Assembly: GCA_023101885.1 (NCBI GenBank)
Contig: JALPQD010000295.1
Coordinates: forward strand, 838,501-902,500
From: Typhlomys cinereus
Taxonomy: Eukaryota; Chordata; Mammalia; Rodentia; Platacanthomyidae
DNA length: 64,000 nt
Direction of reading: 5' to 3'
The translations under genes were made by a program, and so were the position numbers. The notes beneath the pieces were generated by a model, which was given only the letters and a program-made list of their open reading frames with translations, had not been told where the DNA came from and searched no databases. Positions 9,486 through 19,725 of the stretch are shown here, in pieces; the stretch's first letter is position 1, and each line of letters starts with the position of its first letter.

Positions 9486-11885
9486 ACACTTACCTAAAGC
9501 ACCCCAGAGCCTGAAGCAATGGACCACAGCCAGTAACACTCCCAAAAGGGCCCCTTGAAAATTTACATTATGGTGGATGACAGGCAAAAAGGAAGCTAGC
9601 ACCCGTCTGGTGTCTGGTCTGCTGTGTCTATCTTAACAGTCCAATTGCACAGATGCTGGGGAACAGCTTTTTGGAAGAGGATGTGGGAATCCCAAGAGTT
9701 TGAAAAGCATTCCCCAAACAAGCCTGTTACAAAGCCACATGTGGCGCTGTGTGTGACTAGTGATTCCTGTAAGGTATTCACCGCAGTACCTACTAGGATG
9801 AAACAGAACCACCCTGGAGGAATGGCAGAGTGACAGATCTGAAGAAGTAGCTACAGATGTCTGTAGCCAGAAGAAAAAGAGAGAAAATTCCAGATCTCAC
9901 CAGTCTTCTCACAGATGCATGGGAATCGCAGCACCCACAACAACATGAGAGTAAACGCCCTGGCATATCAAATGCCTTCTGCTTTATTTTGGATGAATCT
10001 GTGGATAGTATACTTAGTGGCTTCCTAGGGTTTTGGCATTCAAGCCTGTGCCCATTTGGTTGGCTTCACTCCCGCCTGGCTGCTGTGACAACCACCTCTC
10101 TGGTCACAGCAGACCACCATTGGGAGAACCACCAGCCCTACAGAGATGTTTCATGTGGTTGCCCCTAGCCCTGGCACTTCACTGAGAAGGACGGGTACTG
10201 AAGTGCCCCAAGGAACATGTGCATCCTTGGCACTAGAACCAAATTGTGTGGCCAGCCCTTTTATGTCATTTTTCAAGTTACCTTCCAAAACCAACATTTC
10301 CAGGGTGTCCCGCTGCTCTGTAATGCAGCCCTTCTTTTCTCCAGGTCATCAGGGAAGGCAAACAGACACATTTTTTTTACATTGACAGGCCTAAAAAAAT
10401 AATAACACAACGTCTGTATGATACAATGGGGCCTTGTATTTTTACAGCTAAGTTGCATTAAAATAAAGCCAATGGACCTAAACTAAATCAATTTAATGAC
10501 CTCAGGTGAGGGCCCAAGGGATGCCCCTTCTTATAGCAAATCCTGCACATTCTGCCTTGTCACAGCTTAGCATGGGGCCCCTTCAGTGTCTCTGAAATGT
10601 TAATGTGAAATGTATATTTTTTTCTCTCAAAGAAAGGGCAGCTTCTAGACTCCAGAGCAGATTTTATAGAGAAATGTTAATTCTCTTTAATCTGCAACAA
10701 ATGTGTTTACATCTAACTTTTTTTTCCTAAGTATTATACAATCAGATTCCACCACTAGCAATGAGTAGCTACAGGGCAATGCATTGAACACTGAATGTTG
10801 AATAATTTATTGAAATAATGAATAGTGTAAACCAAATCATGCCAGAGTCAAAGATTGCCTTTCACACAATATGTTTTTACAAAACACAGTGTGTTCTAAT
10901 TTCTACTTGTTCAGCTTCCCTTTTAGTCACTAGGAACTTATACTTTCCTTCCTTTTCTGCGGCTTGAATTTTTGTAAATACTATAAGACTATAATGAAAA
11001 GAGACACACCATTGAATGGAGAATCTATAAAAGATGGCAAAGGAAGATAATGAAGATGTGGAAGGCAATATTGGGAAAGGAAGGAATACCAAGTACAGCT
11101 AACCCACAGCGCTATTTACTCATAAGAACAGTGTATATATAACCGGAGGCTTGGAAGGAAGGACAGTAGAGGCCTCTCATTAGTTCTCCAAATATGTAAA
11201 ATATAAAAATAAAATTTATATATATATACACATACCCTCAAAACGTGAGGCAAATTTAGCAGATACATATCTCCCCTTCAGCGTACAATGATCTGATAAT
11301 ATTATCAGATAAAACTGACTCTTCAGAAAGCAGTTAAACTCACAATGTAGCTAACTACAAACATGATTGTTAAATAACAATCCTAAGAGAAGAGCAACAG
11401 TTTCAGTACTTCTATTACAAAGATTACATAAATAAGAATTTAATTCTTTTATAAGTGACACTTCACTAGTATATTTCCTTATAATTGTGAAGGGCACAGC
11501 AGGAGCTTCATTCATGTTAGGAAAAAAATCTAAATTAATGTTATGCTTATCAAAACAATATAGTATATATTTTAATATTAATCAGATAACTTCATAGACA
11601 GCTGCCTGTCTTCTGTTAAATACACACATGCCTCCAGCAAAAATGATGTTTTCTAAGTTCTCACAGGGATGGGTTGGCTGTAGGTAGTGTCTATTGGCTA
11701 CAAAGACTTAGAAATCACTATTGCTAGACCACGCTAGTCCAATGATATCAGCATCCCTGTAGGGGAGACCAAGGACATAGCACTAGTAGTCAAAGCAGAA
11801 AGCTCAACCACCCCTTCCCTGAATCTTAGGGTTCAGATATTTGAGTACAGAACCTTTATCAGTTGCTTAAGAAACAACAGTGATG
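9486..11885. other. Long stretch without recognised genes or repeats
   Basis: About 2.4 kb. Short open frames of 60-103 codons occur at 9596-10458, but none has a domain, a conserved-looking motif or splice context I recognise. The part near 10440-10720 (TCAATTTAATGACCTCAGG, TGTTAATTCTCTTTAATCTG) is low in CpG and looks single-copy, with homeobox-type AATTA cores. An AT-rich dinucleotide run is at 11212-11235. Confidence 0.45.
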
Positions 11886-12040
11886 GTTGAGACAGCTCAC
11901 TGGGAAAGGCACCTGCTCCCAAACCTGGAGACCTGAGTTCAATCCCCAAAACCCCACATGGTGCACGTGTGTGCCTTATCTCCTCTCTCTCTCTCTCTTT
12001 CAAGTAATAAATGAAATAAAATATTGTTTTAAAAGAAGCA
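11886..12040 (+). mobile_element. Short tRNA-derived SINE (B3/B2 type)
   Basis: A tRNA-like head (GAGACAGCTCACTGGG ... GACCTGAGTTCAATCCCC) gives A- and B-box-like sequence. It is followed by AACCCCACATGGTGCACGTG, a CT run (11979-11998) and an A-rich end with AATAAA. This is the layout of a diverged B3-like rodent SINE. Any promoter activity is speculative. Confidence 0.6.
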
Positions 12041-12234
12041 ATAGTGAGAACTTTAAGTTACACATGAAAGATTGAAAACATTGGTTCCGACCTACTCATA
12101 CTCCATCTTCCAAACGTGACAGGAAAGCAATAAAAGAAGTATAAACCACCAGGCCCTTAGTTCCATTGCACAGAAGAAGAAAACTAGTAGAGCACAGAGC
12201 CCACACAGAGAACTACCATGAGTCTGGTATGACA

Positions 12235-12375
12235 GCATCTTTTCTCACTCATTTTCACAGCAACTCCAGGAAGATACTTTCCTCCATTTCAATGAGGAGG
12301 AAACAGGTTTAGAAATATTGTATGCCCAAGTCCCCATATGTACTAAATGAAGAATTAGAGGATCCATCCTGGCTT
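12235..12375 (-). mobile_element. MIR SINE fragment
   Basis: Phrases TTTTCACAGCAACTCCAGGA, AATGAGGAGGAAACAGG and ATGCCCAAGTCCCCATATG follow the reverse-complemented MIR core ('tcctcacaacaaccctgtgag', 'gatgaggaaactgag', 'tgcccaaggtcacacag'). It is an ancient eutherian repeat with no coding content. Confidence 0.7.
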
Positions 12376-12685
12376 AACGAAAGAAAAATCCTAAAGAGGA
12401 GCATGGTTTTCTGCCTTCACCTTGCGAACACTCTCAGGTAAAATCTTTCCTTTTTCATGATTGTATCTGAAAAGGAGTATTCTGTAGGGCCCCTCTTCCA
12501 TATCAGACAAATTTAAGAAATGAATTGGTACTATTTAGCTCTATTCTAGGAGAGTGTCCTAGATGGACTTGAGTGACTGTCAGATTATGCTTTTTGCTTT
12601 TTCAATTTTATAATCTAAAGGATTGTGCAATAAGAAGTCTCCAAAAGATAAAGCAGTTGGATACATAAACCAAGTTCATCCTTTT

Positions 12686-12812
12686 CTTTTCTCTTTTTTT
12701 TAGACAGGGTCTTACTATGTAGCCCAGGGTGGTCTAGATTCACAGTAATCTTCCTGACTCAGCCTCTCCAAAACTGGAATTACAAATTATCAGCCACCAG
12801 ATGCAGCTTTTA
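12686..12812 (-). mobile_element. B1 SINE (7SL-derived), old monomer
   Basis: On the plus strand a T run leads to AGACAGGGTCTTACTATGTA, GCCCAGGGTGGTCTAG, CAGCCTCTCCAAAACTGGAA and TTACA...CAGCCACCAGATGC. This is the reverse complement of B1 (ending 'gggattacaggcgtgcgccacc'). It is short and diverged, as expected for an early B1 type. Confidence 0.8.
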
Positions 12813-13053
12813 TTTCCTTTCAAATGATAATCTTCCTACTTTTGCTGGGAAGTAGAATCTTCCACTGAAAGGGTTCTTGGACTCCTTGGTCCAACTTTCT
12901 CACTCATTTACTAATGAAAACACCAAGGTTAAAGCTACCTCCACAATTACATTAATATAGCCACATCTCATAACGGCATTTCAGTTAATGGTACAGTACA
13001 CTCATATTGGAGGTCTCATGAATTCAAGCCAAAAAATAAATAAGCCACTGAAT

Positions 13054-13385
13054 TGTGGATGTGGTTTGAATGTGAAGTGTCCCCCACAGACTTACATATC
13101 CCCAGCTCATGGTCCTGTTTAGGAAAGTTGTGGAATCTATAGGAGGTAGAGCCTTGCTGGAGGAGTGGGAAGTGGACCCCATTTCTTCCCCTACCCCCAC
13201 TCCCTGCTTCCTGACTGATAACGCAACGTGACTAGCTGGGCTCCTGTTCCCGCTGTTACTGTCTGTAGTGATGCTGCTGCAAACACATCCACTGCACTGC
13301 TAGTCAGCAACATAATTATGTATGACACATATATGTAGTTCATGTAGTCTATGCTTACCACAGCTCTTGATCGCATGGAGGCCAT
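13054..13385 (+). mobile_element. MaLR-type LTR, 5' part well kept
   Basis: TGTGGTTTGAATGTGAAGTG, CCCCCACAGACTTACATATC, GGAGGTAGAGCCTTGCTGGA and GCTTCCTGACTGATAACGCA follow the rodent MaLR LTR from its 5' end. The right part beyond about 13300 is strongly diverged and lacks the AATAAA block seen in the copy at 15577. No target duplication is identified. Confidence 0.7.
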
Positions 13386-13561
13386 ATCAACAATGACCTA
13401 CAGCACATAGGTTTGTGTGAATTCACTTTTGATGTTCACAGAATGACGAAACTGCCGAAGGACACATTTCTCAGAATGGACCCCATAGTTAAATGATGCT
13501 TGCCTTCTTTTTTTTTTTAATGCTCTTAAGTGTGATAATGCTGTGGAAGAATGAATGAGAA

Positions 13562-13820
13562 AAGGAGATAGGAGGGGATGGCTTGAGAAGCTAAAGTGCT
13601 TGCTGACCAAGCAAGAGGACCGGAGCTCAGAATCCTGAACCCACATAAATCCCAGTATCCCACCTGTAATTCCAGCCTCAGAAGGCAGAAACTGAGATTC
13701 TCCAGAGCAAGAAGGCTAGTGAGACTCTAATATCAGTGAGCTCTGTTTTTGATTTAGAGACCCTCAAAAGAATAAGGGGGAAAAGCAATTGAATCTCTAC
13801 ACATATTTGTACACATATAT

Positions 13821-13876
<56 letters not shown>

Positions 13877-13884
13877 ACACACAC
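13562..13884 (+). mobile_element. RSINE1-like SINE with (CA)n end
   Basis: A tRNA-like head (GGGGATGGCTTGAGAAGCTA, AAGTGCTTGCTG) leads into CACCTGTAATTCCAGCCTCA, GAGACCCTCAAAAGAATAAG and finally a CA repeat at 13823-13884. That order matches rodent RSINE1 and its relatives. The dinucleotide end is probably an expanded SINE tail and is a likely length-polymorphic site. Confidence 0.75.
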
Positions 13885-13902
13885 GCAAGAAATGAAAAAA
13901 CA

Positions 13903-14172
13903 AACAGGAATGCTGGATCAATGGCTCCAGATAGCCTTTGCCTCACAAGCAGAAGGTCCTGAGTTCAGATCCCAGATCCCACATAAAAACACCAAGCAGA
14001 AATGGTCTGTACTTCCGTGGAAGCCCTGGAAGGTGGAGTTTAGAAATGCCAAAGCAAAAACAAGCAGGAGATAGAAGCAATCCAAGGTTATTCCAAAGTC
14101 ACTCTTGGGCCTCCACAAGCACACATGGTGCCCTCTGATATTCACAGACATACATGCAAAAAAAAATAAAAA
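13903..14172 (+). mobile_element. B2-like SINE
   Basis: The head GGCTCCAGATAGCCTTTGCC and AGGTCCTGAGTTCAGATCCC (B-box-like) is followed by the family body: CCACATAAAAACACCAAGCA, GAAATGG, CCTGGAAGGTGGAG, TGGTGCCCTCTGATATTCAC, then an A-rich tail. AAATGAAAAAA occurs on both sides (about 13891 and 14170) as a probable target duplication. It lies directly behind the RSINE1-like copy. Confidence 0.8.
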
Positions 14173-14705
14173 TGAAAAAAGGAAGATGAGGGAATCTATC
14201 TGCTTCTATTGAGCAAGAGATTAAACAAATTTGTAAAAGTTTGAAACACCATCCACTATGAATGTATATTTTGTCACTTTTGAAAATAAAAAAAATTTAA
14301 ATGATGATGTTATATTAATGTGCAATGAGTTTATGAGTAAGTAGAAATAGCTAAAACCAGACAACAAAGCTGGGGGTGTCACTACTGTAAGTGTGCAGGA
14401 GGCCCTGATGACCACAGTCCTAGAACTGCTGCCTCACTGGGTCATGCACCGAGGGGATGGCCAAGTTAGAATTTATCTTGCGGTTGTTGCTGGAATGGGA
14501 AACACAGGCTGAACTATACTTTGAGTTAAGAGCATTAAAGAAACATATAATAAAAATACAAAAACCCCATGATTTTAATAATTTTGCTTTGACATGTCTT
14601 TATTTAAAATATGCTAAAAACTTTAAAAATCTAGTTTTTCTTGAGTCCTATGCGTCTGTCGATAATGAGACACAAAGCAACCTTTGTATTTGTTATTGGC
14701 AATAT

Positions 14706-14890
14706 AAGTGGTCGATGTGTATCAAGCTCCTCCTGTGCTAGGCCTGCTTCTGTGCTTTCCACTTGTTCTCATTGAGGCCTCACAATTTCCAGACAGCTTC
14801 AATTAATGTGCCCAAGGTGAGAATGCTGGCAAATGAGAAAGCCAAGATTTGAACCCCTTGCAGGGTCCTGGACCCCTGACTCCAGACAAG
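14706..14890 (-). mobile_element. MIR SINE
   Basis: CCTCCTGTGCTAGGCCTGCT, CTCATTGAGGCCTCACAATT, ATTAATGTGCCCAAGGTGAG and AAAGCCAAGATTTGAACCCC match the reverse-complemented MIR order ('tgtgccaggcactgttc', 'ttaatcctcacaac', 'tgcccaaggtcac', 'gccaggattcgaaccc'). This is one of the better-kept MIR copies in the window. Confidence 0.75.
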
Positions 14891-15576
14891 AAAGGGGACA
14901 AATAAGACTCACAGAGTCCTTTTCAGCCTTCAGAATCTTCCTCTCCTTCTGTGAGAGGAATGCAAATGAGGAGAGAGGAATACAAATCAGATGGTCTCAG
15001 GGATGGTCCCTGGCTCTGCCGTCTGCTGCCTTTCCACAGGGCAGAGTTCTCCTAACTGCCATGGCGCTATCTACTCATTTGGAAAATAACACCCGATGTG
15101 TGAAGTGCTTTCGGGCTTGGAAATCAGATGGTGGTGTTTAAGGACTTTTTCCCTGGAGAGGTATGTCACAAGAAATTCTCATAAAGACAATATGTTCCCT
15201 TATTTTCATTATGCAAATGCGGCTGCCCTACTCACTTCTCCATCACCTTATAAAGAAACATGACACTAGTGGATAGGTTGGTACAAGAGGCATACTGAGC
15301 TGCTTTGCCCAAACCCACAGCTGGACAGCGAGGTGACAGAAGCAGTGGGCCTGATGCCACATGACAATATATGTGGTGCTAACCTTTAGTCCAGGGAGGT
15401 AGCAATATGGTCTTCAGTGATTTGAAATGATACCCTACTACCCAGTAGAAGAGAGGCATTGTGGAATACTTGCAAAGCAACTATCTCTTTTTAAAACAGG
15501 AATAAAAGGGACAAGAAGGAGAGTGTCCTGTATTCCCCTTTGCAAATTCAAATCATACTATCACATTTTTAACAGA

Positions 15577-15953
15577 TGTCAAGGTTTGAAATGTGAGTTG
15601 TCTGTCCCCCGTAGGCTTATATGTTTCAATCTTTAGTTGTTTGGGAAGGTCATGGCACCTTTAAGAGGTTGAGCCTTGCTGAAGGAAGGTAGTCACAGAG
15701 GGTTGACCCTGAGGTTGGTTAGCTCCACCCTGCTTGAGTGAGTGAGTCTGCTCTTGAGCTTGCAGCAGCTCACAGCCTCCATGTCTGCAGTGACGTAGAC
15801 CTCCTCCAGCTTCTGCCGGCCAGCCATGCCTTTCCTGCCATCATGAGCTGTATCTCCCCTCTGGAACTGTAAGCCAAAGAAATCTCCTTTTCTTCCTTGA
15901 GTTACTTGACTTTGAGTGGTGTCTCATAGCAACAGAGAAGAGTAAGTGGTACA
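15577..15953 (+). mobile_element. MaLR-type solo LTR
   Basis: The element starts TGTCAAGGTTTGAAATGTGA and ends in GTGGTACA. Near its 3' end it has AAGAAATCTCCTTTTCTTCC (U5-like) and TAGCAACAGAGAAGAGTAAG. Flanks ACAGA (15572-15576) and ACATA (15954-15958) are a five-base duplication with one mismatch. The AATAAA position has mutated to AAGAAA. No internal region follows, so it is a solo LTR. Confidence 0.8.
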
Positions 15954-15959
15954 ACATAT

Positions 15960-16840
15960 GAGGAAAAAGAAGGCTAGAGAAGACATGTCTTCAGTCTGAG
16001 AGGTGGGGAAATCAGTATTCAATCCTACATATGTCAGATTCTAAAACAGTAACATCAATCGTTCATGAAATGAGAAAATGAAAGACCACTATATAATAAC
16101 ATTCCTTGTCCCATGAAGAGGGCTAGCATTGAAGTTGTCCTCATAATGAATGACTTTGCTGGACACTAAAAGCAGATTCCGTTGATTAACAGCCTGTAGG
16201 ACTGCCCCAGATGCACACAGCCAGCTTTAGGGAAAAAGTACTCCTGGCAGACCCTGTCCTTATTTGAGTTTTGTTTTGGCCAAATTCAAGGCATCTGCTG
16301 ATTGTCTTATAGCTTGTGGCCAAATTTGAGGTGAAGTATATATAGCCTTACACTCTTCATCTCTCCTTATAAAAGCTTGTTTTTCATACAAAATAATAAT
16401 GTTATTTCAAATTTGCCTTCTTTCTTTGATAATGGCTCCCAACACATACTTTTTTAATTAAAGATTTAAATGCAATAGGAAATGTGAGATTTAAAGTAGT
16501 TTTTAGCAATATTCTGGAACACAAGTAATAATTTGCAAATTGGAAATGGGTATTACTTGGGCAAATGTCCCGAGTAAGATGCAATGCCACCCAGTTTCAA
16601 AATTATTGACACTTTCAAAATTATTAACATTATTTGCTTTCTACAGCAACCACTGGAAACTGAGGACCATGTAAGCAAAAGAGCCACACCTCTAGGAGTC
16701 TTTGAAAGAGAAAGATGGAAAGGCATAACAGCTGAGGGTAAAGACTCTGCTATAAACAAGATCTTTGCAAAGGATGGCCTAGCACAGTGAAGTGTGACAT
16801 CATTTATCTGTAAAGGAAACAATACCAGTCCAAACACGCT
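15960..16840. other. Unassigned stretch
   Basis: No gene is recognised. At 16180-16390 there is a segment with TATATATAG and TATAAAAGC boxes that could be an old unlabelled LTR. At 16584-16790 an open frame of about 69 codons ends in TGA, preceded at 16646 by a TTTCTACAG that resembles a splice acceptor. I do not recognise the protein. Confidence 0.35.
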
Positions 16841-16857
16841 AAAGAAGTTTGAATCAA

Positions 16858-17531
16858 AAAAGTTTGAATCAAACTGCAAAAGAAAATCAACAATCCACAA
16901 TCCAGAACTTCAGAGACTCTATATCAACCACCTAGAACTAGGCCAGCCTAATCTCTCCCCATCCTGAAGCTCAGGGACATTTGCGGAAGAGGAGGCAGTA
17001 AGATTGTTAAGAGCAAAAGGATGGGAGGAGCAATGATTTGCAAGATTCTCCACACTAGTTAGGGCCGAAGCAATCATAATAGGACTCTGCATGCCCGGCG
17101 CAATGTCCAACACACTATTGACCTCACAAAGTCTAGCATCTGCTAAAGGCACCAAGATCCTTGGAGGCAAGGGATTGACAGCCACAGTAGTGTTCCTATG
17201 CTTAAGGGGAACACGAGAAAGGGTTCAGGGAAATGCCACTGGGTCCTTGTACGTCATCGGAGAGGAGGACCCAGAGGAGAGCTAGGCATACACAATAAAG
17301 GACTCTCTGGGAATTGGGGGGGAGCTAATGGGGGATGGGGAGGGAGGGGAGGGAGAGCAGAGGGTTCGGGGGGGGAGGAGGAGGGAGGGAGGAACTGGTC
17401 TACCTATTAAGTTTGTATGAGCGGAAACAATAAAAAATGTATAAAAAATTTACCAAAGTGATCAGGTATGCACACATTGAAAACTGTACATGTAGCATTA
17501 AATAAAAAAGGATCTCATGCACCAAAAAAAA
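16858..17531 (+). mobile_element. 5'-truncated L1 3' UTR with probable 3' transduction
   Basis: From about 16873 the sequence follows the L1 3' UTR of 3938-4460 closely, through the G-rich tract (17316-17394) to GAGCGGAAACAATAAAAAAT near 17440. About 75 more bases not seen in the other L1 copies follow, with AATAAA at 17501-17506 and an A run from 17524. The flanks AAAGAAGTTTGAATCAA (16841-16857) and AAAGAAGTTTAAATCAA (17532-17548) are a 17-bp target duplication with one mismatch, and they enclose the extra segment. A small repeat of AAGTTTGAATCAA lies at the 5' joint. No ORF2 is retained. Confidence 0.88.
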
Positions 17532-17554
17532 AAAGAAGTTTAAATCAATCTTGA

Positions 17555-17735
17555 CCATTTGCTTTTATGAGATTTAGACATACTTCTCAACTTTCTTGAG
17601 CTTTAACTTCCTCATATGAAAACATAGACATAAAAGGGGAAAATGATTTCATGGGATTCCATGAGGTTATCCTCTAGAAAGGTCTCAGTTCTGTGCCTGC
17701 CATACAAAACATATTCAGCCAATCACCACTTATAA
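17555..17735 (+). mobile_element. MIR SINE
   Basis: TTCTTGAGCTTTAACTTCCT, CATATGAAAACATAGACATA and CTCAGTTCTGTGCCTGCCAT follow the MIR core order ('tctgagcctcagtttcctcatctgtaaaat', 'gtgcctggcacata'). Divergence is strong. Confidence 0.55.
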
Positions 17736-19399
17736 GTAATGCTAGTGGTATTTTCTTTTGGGACATTTATATATTCCAACAGGATATATGATTCTAGAAG
17801 TTTACTTATGAAGACTTGCTTGATTTCAGAAAAGATTCAGTTGGTTTCTCAATAGCTATAAAAAGGAAAAGAGATTTCAATTTTAAAAATGTGGAAAATA
17901 CCTCAATTATTACACCAGGGAGATTTTTAGGAGAAGCTCACCTCGGTAGAAACTTATGCACAAATAGTAGGAATGCACTCATACCAGTTAGCATGATAAA
18001 TTAAAAACAAGTGTTTATATTGTATATGAATGATTTCAAAGATATAGACTAGGGAAGTAACCTAGGGAAAAGGATAACAGAGACAAACTTTGGTGTATAT
18101 TTAAAAGGAAATCTATAAAGAAAAAGAAAACTTTCATTGGAAAAATATGATACAAACTAAATTAGATGTCATATTGGGAAAAAGTATGACAATCCCTGTT
18201 ATCCTGCGGAGACCATGGCAGCACACTGCCGTAACACTCGGGCTTGGGTGATGACATTGATTCTTTAAGCTGTGGTCATATGTAAAGACTTCAATACTAT
18301 TTTTATATGAACAATATCATACTTCAAAGTATGTCACAGTATCTTTTAGGTCAACACTATTCAATAGCATTAGCATTCAGTTCCCCAAAACTTTTATCTT
18401 CAAAGAAAAAATGATAACAATTTACTTTCTATTTGGTTTCTATTTCTGTATATCAAAGTAAGAATTTGGTTCTTTTGCAACCTAAAATATTAAGTACACA
18501 CCGTGCTTCTTAACATCACACTATCATTTCTCATTTTTCAATCATTTCAACACATGCACCATAATCCTAAATTCTGTGGAAATTAATAAGATTGCTAACT
18601 GGAAATGATTTAGAAAAGAAAATGATTATCTTAGCCTTTAAGTAAGAACACCATATGTTTTTCATCCATTTTCCTGCTACTGTATCCATTGAACACATTT
18701 ACAAGAATACAACTTTAAGGAACATGAACTTGTGGCAAGACCAGACAGATTATTCTGGAGCTATGCTTTGAAGTAAAATCATTTTCTTAACGTCAGGAGA
18801 TTTAATACTACCATTTCACCATGAAAATAATCACAGATGAATGTTCTGACCAGGACTAATTGTCTTTGAAGTTCTCTCAGCTCAAGCATTGGAAACAGTG
18901 GTTGACAAAACTCTTTCCCTTATCAAAAAGTTACGAAGAAAACAACTTGTGGGCAAGACCCAATCCTTTTTGGTGTATATCTAAAAATCTAAGTGGTAAC
19001 CTTCAACAAAATTAAAAAGTGTATAAGAACCCTGTTATTAAGACAGTCTAAAATTCAGTGTTTGACCTTTTGTCCTTATATTGCAGTTGGCAAGGAGAGG
19101 AAATAACTGCTGGGCGACAGGAGGCATTTAGTCATCAAAATCAGAATAAGCATTGCGTGTGTTCTCTCCTTGTGACTGTTTGATGATACATATTCAAATT
19201 CTGAAGCAGAAAATACAGGTGTAAAAACAAATTTCATAGGTATTTTCTTTTAAAGTAAGTCAATTTAATAGTCTCATTGGGCATTCCTCTGTACCTGGAG
19301 AGTCCTATGGTAATTGGGGTTGTGACATCAAAAACTGAAAGTACATCTCTGTGATTTGAGAACATCCATCCAAGCAATCTTATCAGACACAGCTTTAGT
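17736..19399. other. AT-rich non-repetitive stretch
   Basis: About 1.7 kb without a recognisable gene or repeat. Open frames stay at or below 62 codons. A less AT-rich patch occurs near 18195-18260. Confidence 0.45.
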
Positions 19400-19725
19400 G
19401 CATACTGATCTTTCTACCCAGACAAGTTTCTACTCCCGCTGCCTAGTTCATGCCAACTCATCTTTAGGGTCCATTTGAGGTGTTATTTTCTTGGTGGTAA
19501 CTTTTCTGATTCTCCAGATTCAACTCCTAATGACTGTTGGGCATCATTTTTCCATAGTTCTTGCCACAGCTGCAATGCTATATTATTATCAGTTCTATAT
19601 TATTCTATATTAATTCTATATTATTGTCAGTTCCCATTAGATTCTCTGAGGACAAGGGGTCATGGCCGTCTACTCTCATCATTATATTCCTGGAATTGAA
19701 AGCAGAACTAGGCACACTTTTAACG
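19400..19725 (+). mobile_element. L2 LINE fragment (3' end)
   Basis: CCATTTGAGGTGTTATTTTC, TTGGTGGTAACTTTTCTGAT and, further on, GATTCTCTGAGGACAAGGGG and CAGAACTAGGCACACTTTTA match the L2 order ('tgtcacctcctcagagaggccttccctga', 'ctccatgagggcagggac', 'agaacagtgcctggcacata'). A local ATTCTATATTA repeat at 19590-19625 interrupts it. Confidence 0.65.
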
